Positions 60,299-64,000 of a stretch of 64,000 nt of DNA are shown piece after piece. The position numbers and the translations under genes were made by a program. Position 1 is the first letter of the stretch. Every line of letters starts with the position of its first letter. The stretch comes from Rhizobium acidisoli. Lineage in GTDB: Bacteria > Pseudomonadota > Alphaproteobacteria > Rhizobiales > Rhizobiaceae. Location of the stretch: NCBI RefSeq assembly GCF_002531755.2, contig NZ_CP034999.1, positions 434,001-498,000 of the forward strand. The letters are read 5' to 3'. The notes under the pieces are model-generated. The model ran no database searches. It saw nothing but the letters and a program-made list of their open reading frames with translations, and had not been told where the DNA came from.

Positions 60299-62968
60299 AT
60301 GTACCCAAGACGGAACCAGCCGCGCGATGACGATTCTCGCGAAGTAAGTGGGTGGATCGAAGGCGTGACCGGAGCTTTCGATACGGACGCCTCGATTGAG
60401 GACTGCTATTCAGAGAGCCGAGACATGGAACAGGATCCGAGCGACTTGCGCGGGCAGCAAGAGGTTGATGCCGCAACGGAGGTCTCAACCGAGGTTCGCG
60501 TCGGCGCCAAGCGTGGTCGCCCCGCCGACCGGGGCATGCATCCGGATGGCGCGTCCCGCATGACGGGGCGCCGAATTCATGATCCCTATCCCGACGACGC
60601 CCTCATCATTGATGGCTTGGCCAACGAAGAGCTGAGCAAGCTCGGACCGGACTCGACTTCCAAGAGGAATGTTGTTCAGAATATAGCCAGCAATCAACGG
60701 AGGTTTAGTCATTGGCTCCAAAAGAAGGGTCGGGGGAGCATAGGCAGTCGCCTGACTGGCAGTGATGAGCAGCAACGGTCGTTGCAGGAGGATTTTAGGG
60801 AGTTTATCAAGGATGAAGGAAAAAAAATAAGCGTGAGTTTCGATCGGCTGCGGCAGTATCTGGGCGCCGAGTCCCAGTTGAAACAGCATGATCCCTATCC
60901 CGACGACGCCCTCATCATTGATAGCTTGGCCAAGGAAGAGCTGAGTAAGCTCGGACCGGTCTCGACTTCCCGGAAAAATGCCAGTAACCAACGAAAATTT
61001 AGCGCTTGGCTCCGAAGGACGGGCAGGGAGAGCATAGTCAGCCGACTCACCGGTAGTGATGAGCAGCGACGGTCGTTGCAGGAGGATTTTAGGGCCTTTA
61101 TCAAGGATGAAGGAAAAAAAGTGGTCGTGAGTTTAGATCGGCTGCGGCAGTATCTAGGCGCCGAGTCGCAGTTGAAACAGCATGTTCCTTATCCCGACGA
61201 CGCCCTCATGATTGATAGCTTCACCAACGAAGAGCTGAGCAAGCTCGGATCGGACTCGACTTCCAAGAGGAGGAAAGTCGTCTTGAATCTGGCCAGCAAT
61301 AAACGGAGGTTTAGTGATTGGCTCCGAAGGACGGGCAGGGAGAGCATAGCGAGCCGACTCACCGGTAGTGATGAGCAGCAACGGTCGTTGAAGGACGATT
61401 TGAGGGAGTTTATCAAGGATGAAGGAAAAAGAATAAACGTGAGTCTCGATCGGCTGCGGCAGTATCTAGGCGCCGCGTCGCAGTTGAAACAGCATCATCC
61501 TTATCCCGACGACGCCCTCATGATTGATGGCTTCGCCAAGGAAGAGCTGAGCAAGCTCGGACCGGACTCGACTTCGCAGAGGAGAGTCGTCTTGAAGCTG
61601 GCCAGCAATCAACGGAGGTTTAGTGATTGGCTGCAAACCACGGGTCGGGAGAGCATAGCGAGCCGGCTCAACGGCAGCGAGATGCAGAAATGGTCGTTGA
61701 AAATTGATTACCAAGACTTCACGGAAGCCGTGGGAAGTTGCAACGTGTCTTTCAAGCGGCTTCGGCAGTACCAGCAAGTCGTTGAGGCGAACGCAGCGTC
61801 GGGGTTGTCCCCTGAGCAGGCAAGTGGCCGGGAACCGGCCGGTCTGGACGGCCGTTCGGATCCACGTGCCGAGTTTAGATCAACTTCGCCGCTGCAGCAG
61901 GTTGATCCATCGATCGAAGGCCGCAGCGGATTGTCGCTCGACCATACCGAATGGCTGGGCGACCAGCATATCCAGACGGATTATGAGCTGCTAATGCAGG
62001 ACTTGCAGCGAAACGATCCGGATCTCGCCGCCAGGACGCGGCTTATCGATCCCCTGATAGCCCATTATCATCTGCGCCTGGGCGATGAGAGCACCGCGCT
62101 GAGCGCTTTCCAGCGCATCGTTAATGATCAGAATGGAAGAGATACAGCCGACTTCCTGTTCCTTCCAGTGAGCGATGCCAGTGCTTCGGATCCTGATCGC
62201 CGCGGCACCCATTGGTCGCTGCTACTCGTTGACCGTCGCAACCGCGAGGGGCCGGCTGCCTATCACTATGACTCCTTCCGGGGACAGAACGACGAGTTTG
62301 CAGCAATGCTCGCACAAAGGTTGGGTACCCGTCTGGAGCCCGTCCGCATGACCCAACAGCGCAACGACTATGATTGCGGAGTCTTCGTGGTTGACGGCAC
62401 GCGGGCGCTCGTTAGACGTCTGGCGCGAAGAGACCGGCCAGCCGTGCTGCACCTCGACAACCTCGTCGCCGATCGGGAGCAACTCCAACGACGTCTGAGC
62501 CCCGCGCCCAACAGTGCTCGAGCGGGGGCTGCGGCGGCTGGACCGGAGTCCTCCACACAGATCGCCGATCCCGCAGAGTTTTGGCATGGAGTGGGTCAAC
62601 CCGGCCAGCTTCCCGATAGCTGGAATACAGCAACCTTCCAGCAGGATTTGCCGTCAGCCGCCTATTCACCGGTGCAAAGCGTCAATCCGCCAGACGCACC
62701 ATGGGAGCAAAGCTTGGGGGCATCGATCTTCGGCACCCCACAGTTCATGCTGCCTGTGGAAGACTTGGGAGGAGCTGTCCCTGCGAGCTGGCAACACGGC
62801 AATCAACCGGTACCAGATGACCTTCTGCCTGCAATGTCCTGGTATGAGTTGCTGCCGAGCGCGGACAAACCCCAGACCAGCATCAGTATCCATGGTGTGC
62901 CCTACACGGCCACTCTGGGGCCATCAGGCAGGGAGAACGACATTTACCTTTTCCTGCAAGGGTGGTGA
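60299..62968 (+). CDS. NopD/XopD-like SUMO protease effector, copy 4
   Basis: The 889-residue protein keeps WIEGVTGA but has a much shorter N-terminal region and lacks the divergent first unit. In compensation it carries four standard units of about 92-100 residues, the most in the array. The peptidase domain is intact (His638, Asp658, Cys693), with small changes near the end (FMLPVEDLGG, PDDLLPAMSWYELL). The stop comes two codons later than in copy 1 (LFLQGW). It is the most diverged complete copy. Confidence 0.85.
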   Translation: MYPRRNQPRDDDSREVSGWIEGVTGAFDTDASIEDCYSESRDMEQDPSDLRGQQEVDAATEVSTEVRVGAKRGRPADRGMHPDGASRMTGRRIHDPYPDDALIIDGLANEELSKLGPDSTSKRNVVQNIASNQRRFSHWLQKKGRGSIGSRLTGSDEQQRSLQEDFREFIKDEGKKISVSFDRLRQYLGAESQLKQHDPYPDDALIIDSLAKEELSKLGPVSTSRKNASNQRKFSAWLRRTGRESIVSRLTGSDEQRRSLQEDFRAFIKDEGKKVVVSLDRLRQYLGAESQLKQHVPYPDDALMIDSFTNEELSKLGSDSTSKRRKVVLNLASNKRRFSDWLRRTGRESIASRLTGSDEQQRSLKDDLREFIKDEGKRINVSLDRLRQYLGAASQLKQHHPYPDDALMIDGFAKEELSKLGPDSTSQRRVVLKLASNQRRFSDWLQTTGRESIASRLNGSEMQKWSLKIDYQDFTEAVGSCNVSFKRLRQYQQVVEANAASGLSPEQASGREPAGLDGRSDPRAEFRSTSPLQQVDPSIEGRSGLSLDHTEWLGDQHIQTDYELLMQDLQRNDPDLAARTRLIDPLIAHYHLRLGDESTALSAFQRIVNDQNGRDTADFLFLPVSDASASDPDRRGTHWSLLLVDRRNREGPAAYHYDSFRGQNDEFAAMLAQRLGTRLEPVRMTQQRNDYDCGVFVVDGTRALVRRLARRDRPAVLHLDNLVADREQLQRRLSPAPNSARAGAAAAGPESSTQIADPAEFWHGVGQPGQLPDSWNTATFQQDLPSAAYSPVQSVNPPDAPWEQSLGASIFGTPQFMLPVEDLGGAVPASWQHGNQPVPDDLLPAMSWYELLPSADKPQTSISIHGVPYTATLGPSGRENDIYLFLQGW

Positions 62969-62984
62969 TGGATCGAGCAATAGG

Positions 62985-63300
62985 GTGGAAACGGTGGCCA
63001 TCAGCCAGCTGAGAGCCACCGTCTGCATCAGCCAACCCAGGCTGGAGAGCTGAGACCCGAAGAAAATCGAACGGAACGTCGAATTCTTCAGTGGCGCCAA
63101 TAGGCTACGGATGCTCGCTCTTCAATCGCGTCCATGTCGATCAGTCTCTTTCGGGCGGCTCGGCTTCGGTTAGACCGAACAGCGTTTGGTCATGGTGGTA
63201 GGCGCCCGTCATGCTCACGTTACCACCAGCATTGGAGAAGCCGCTTGCAAGAAGTCGGCCAACTTCGCCCCGACGCAACGCGGTAAGACCGCGAATCGAA
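62985..63300 (-). pseudogene. Fragment of an MFS-exporter locus
   Basis: About 130 bp (62985-63117) match the 5' end of the MFS gene at 8.7-8.8 kb almost base for base. On the minus strand they encode LKNSTFRSIFFGSQLSSLGWLMQTVALSWLMATVS, with a one-base loss near the start. Upstream of it (to about 63300) a frame ends VSMTGAYHHDQTLFGLTEAEPPERD, the C-terminus of an unrecognised gene. The start region differs from the 8.8-kb gene, so this is a piece of a related locus. Confidence 0.75.
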
Positions 63301-63321
63301 ATTAATGAAAACGGGCTACGG

Positions 63322-63514
63322 CGGCAGGTCGCATAACTATCAGGCGCTCGACGGGTTCTGTCAGCAGCTACACCGCATATGGTTCCGTTGCCTGATGCGG
63401 CGAAATCAGAAAGGCCGGCGGATGGATTGGTTGGAATCGGAAATCCTAACGGCGCCCTTCACGCTGCATGTCCCACACATCACTCGAAACTGCTTAAAAG
63501 AAGGCCAATTCTAG
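63322..63514 (+). pseudogene. Group II intron RT/maturase C-terminal scrap, third copy
   Basis: The frame reads SHNYQALDGFCQQLHRIWFRCLMRRNQKGRRMDWLESEILTAPFTLHVPHI and stops at GQF. It is the most complete of three copies and lies before the leader of copy 5. Confidence 0.4.
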
Positions 63515-63717
63515 CGGGCTCCGCATGGCAAGCGGCAAGCTGGCGAGCCTCTGTGCCGGCCTGATGGTCGGGTGCAGACGATTGTCGGCAAGCCGTCGCC
63601 ATATGGTGTTCGGCGATGCCTTGAGGGCATGATTGGATCTGGCTTTTGCATGCTTGGCGGCGGTCGGCAGGCATTAGGATCGAGGTTCCAAATTTGATTT
63701 CCGGAGGACCGGCATCG

Positions 63718-64000
63718 ATGTACCCAAGACGGAACCAGCCGCGCGATGACGATTCTCGCGAAGTAAGTGGGTGGATCGAAGGCGTGACCGGAGCTTTCGA
63801 GGCGGACGCCTGGATCCAGGACTACTATTCAGAGAGCCGAGAGATGGAACAGGATCCGAGCGACTTGCGCCTCGGTTCGCACGATAGTGACGCCGGCGAC
63901 CGTGTGCCGCGTCGCAGATCCGTGGGCGGTTCGATGCGAGTGACGCCGCAGTCGCTGGCGCCGGAGAGGGGTTCGGGGCAGCAAGACGTTGATGCCGCAA
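63718..64000 (+). CDS. NopD/XopD-like effector, copy 5, cut by window end
   Basis: The same leader, GGAGG site and start (MYPRRNQPRDDDSREVSGWIEGVTGAFEADAW) are present. The visible 94 codons follow copy 3, including the same short N-terminal region (SLAPERGSGQQDVDAA). The repeats and peptidase lie beyond the window. Confidence 0.8.
   Translation, partial: MYPRRNQPRDDDSREVSGWIEGVTGAFEADAWIQDYYSESREMEQDPSDLRLGSHDSDAGDRVPRRRSVGGSMRVTPQSLAPERGSGQQDVDAA

Noticed and set aside
50675..62599. Recurrent minus-strand frames (73, 64, 125, 62 and 85 codons) inside every protease copy
   Set aside because: They recur only because the plus-strand gene is duplicated, and they lie antisense to the conserved peptidase domain.

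Overview
The window looks like part of a rhizobial symbiosis island or symbiotic plasmid, from Mesorhizobium or a close relative. The clues are remnants of nifA and nifB, a NodU-family fragment, sigma-54/NifA promoters, families of type III effectors aimed at plant cells (SUMO-protease, leucine-rich-repeat and NopP-like proteins), a truncated purU, and dense IS and gene debris. Species assignment is an inference. I see no T3SS apparatus genes, nod boxes, tRNAs, rRNAs or CRISPR arrays.

Layout. 1-2.9 kb: a serine-recombinase fragment cut by a decayed IS66 element. 2.97-3.75 kb: a phasin gene behind a textbook NifA site and -24/-12 promoter. 3.9-7.2 kb: small exported proteins, a broken nuclease, a WGR protein and two small hypotheticals. 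7.2-10.9 kb: two paralogous MFS exporters with a C-terminal extension. 11.4-12.1 kb: purU without its ACT domain. 12.9-15.1 kb: a small hypothetical, a frameshifted LRR effector and an IS21 scrap. 15.4-25.4 kb (minus): the T6SS operon tssA-B-C-hcp-E-F-G-(clpV remnant)-vgrG. 27.0-30.7 kb: a large repeat protein with 12 units of about 62 residues. 31.4-32 kb: an IS1595 remnant. 32.6-42.3 kb (plus): tssK, tagH (fha), tssL, tssM, an unknown 538-residue protein and a SIR2-like remnant. 43.1-46.5 kb: a graveyard of symbiosis genes (NodU-like, LysR regulator, nifB 5' part, nifA 3' part, SnoaL). 46.7-48.2 kb: a NopP-like effector and an LRR-effector remnant. 48.9-64 kb: a tandem array of five copies of a NopD/XopD-like C48 (Ulp1) SUMO-protease effector; one copy is frameshifted, one is followed by an intact IS3-family element, and the last runs off the window.

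How the genes fit together. The two halves of a T6SS diverge around a 7-kb block that carries the repeat effector and IS debris. The machine is probably decaying: the ClpV ATPase is reduced to an N-terminal stub, a citrate-lyase-like fragment is fused behind tssG, and tagH carries a pair of compensating frameshifts. The effector genes form the second theme. Four otherwise unrelated ones share a short N-terminal motif of the form [W/R/Y][I/V]ExxTG, and the large repeat protein shares a second motif with the tails of the SUMO proteases. The protease array varies from copy to copy in the number of an internal repeat of about 90 residues, which suggests an effector family still expanding. The most novel element is the 12-unit mosaic repeat protein at 27.0-30.7 kb.
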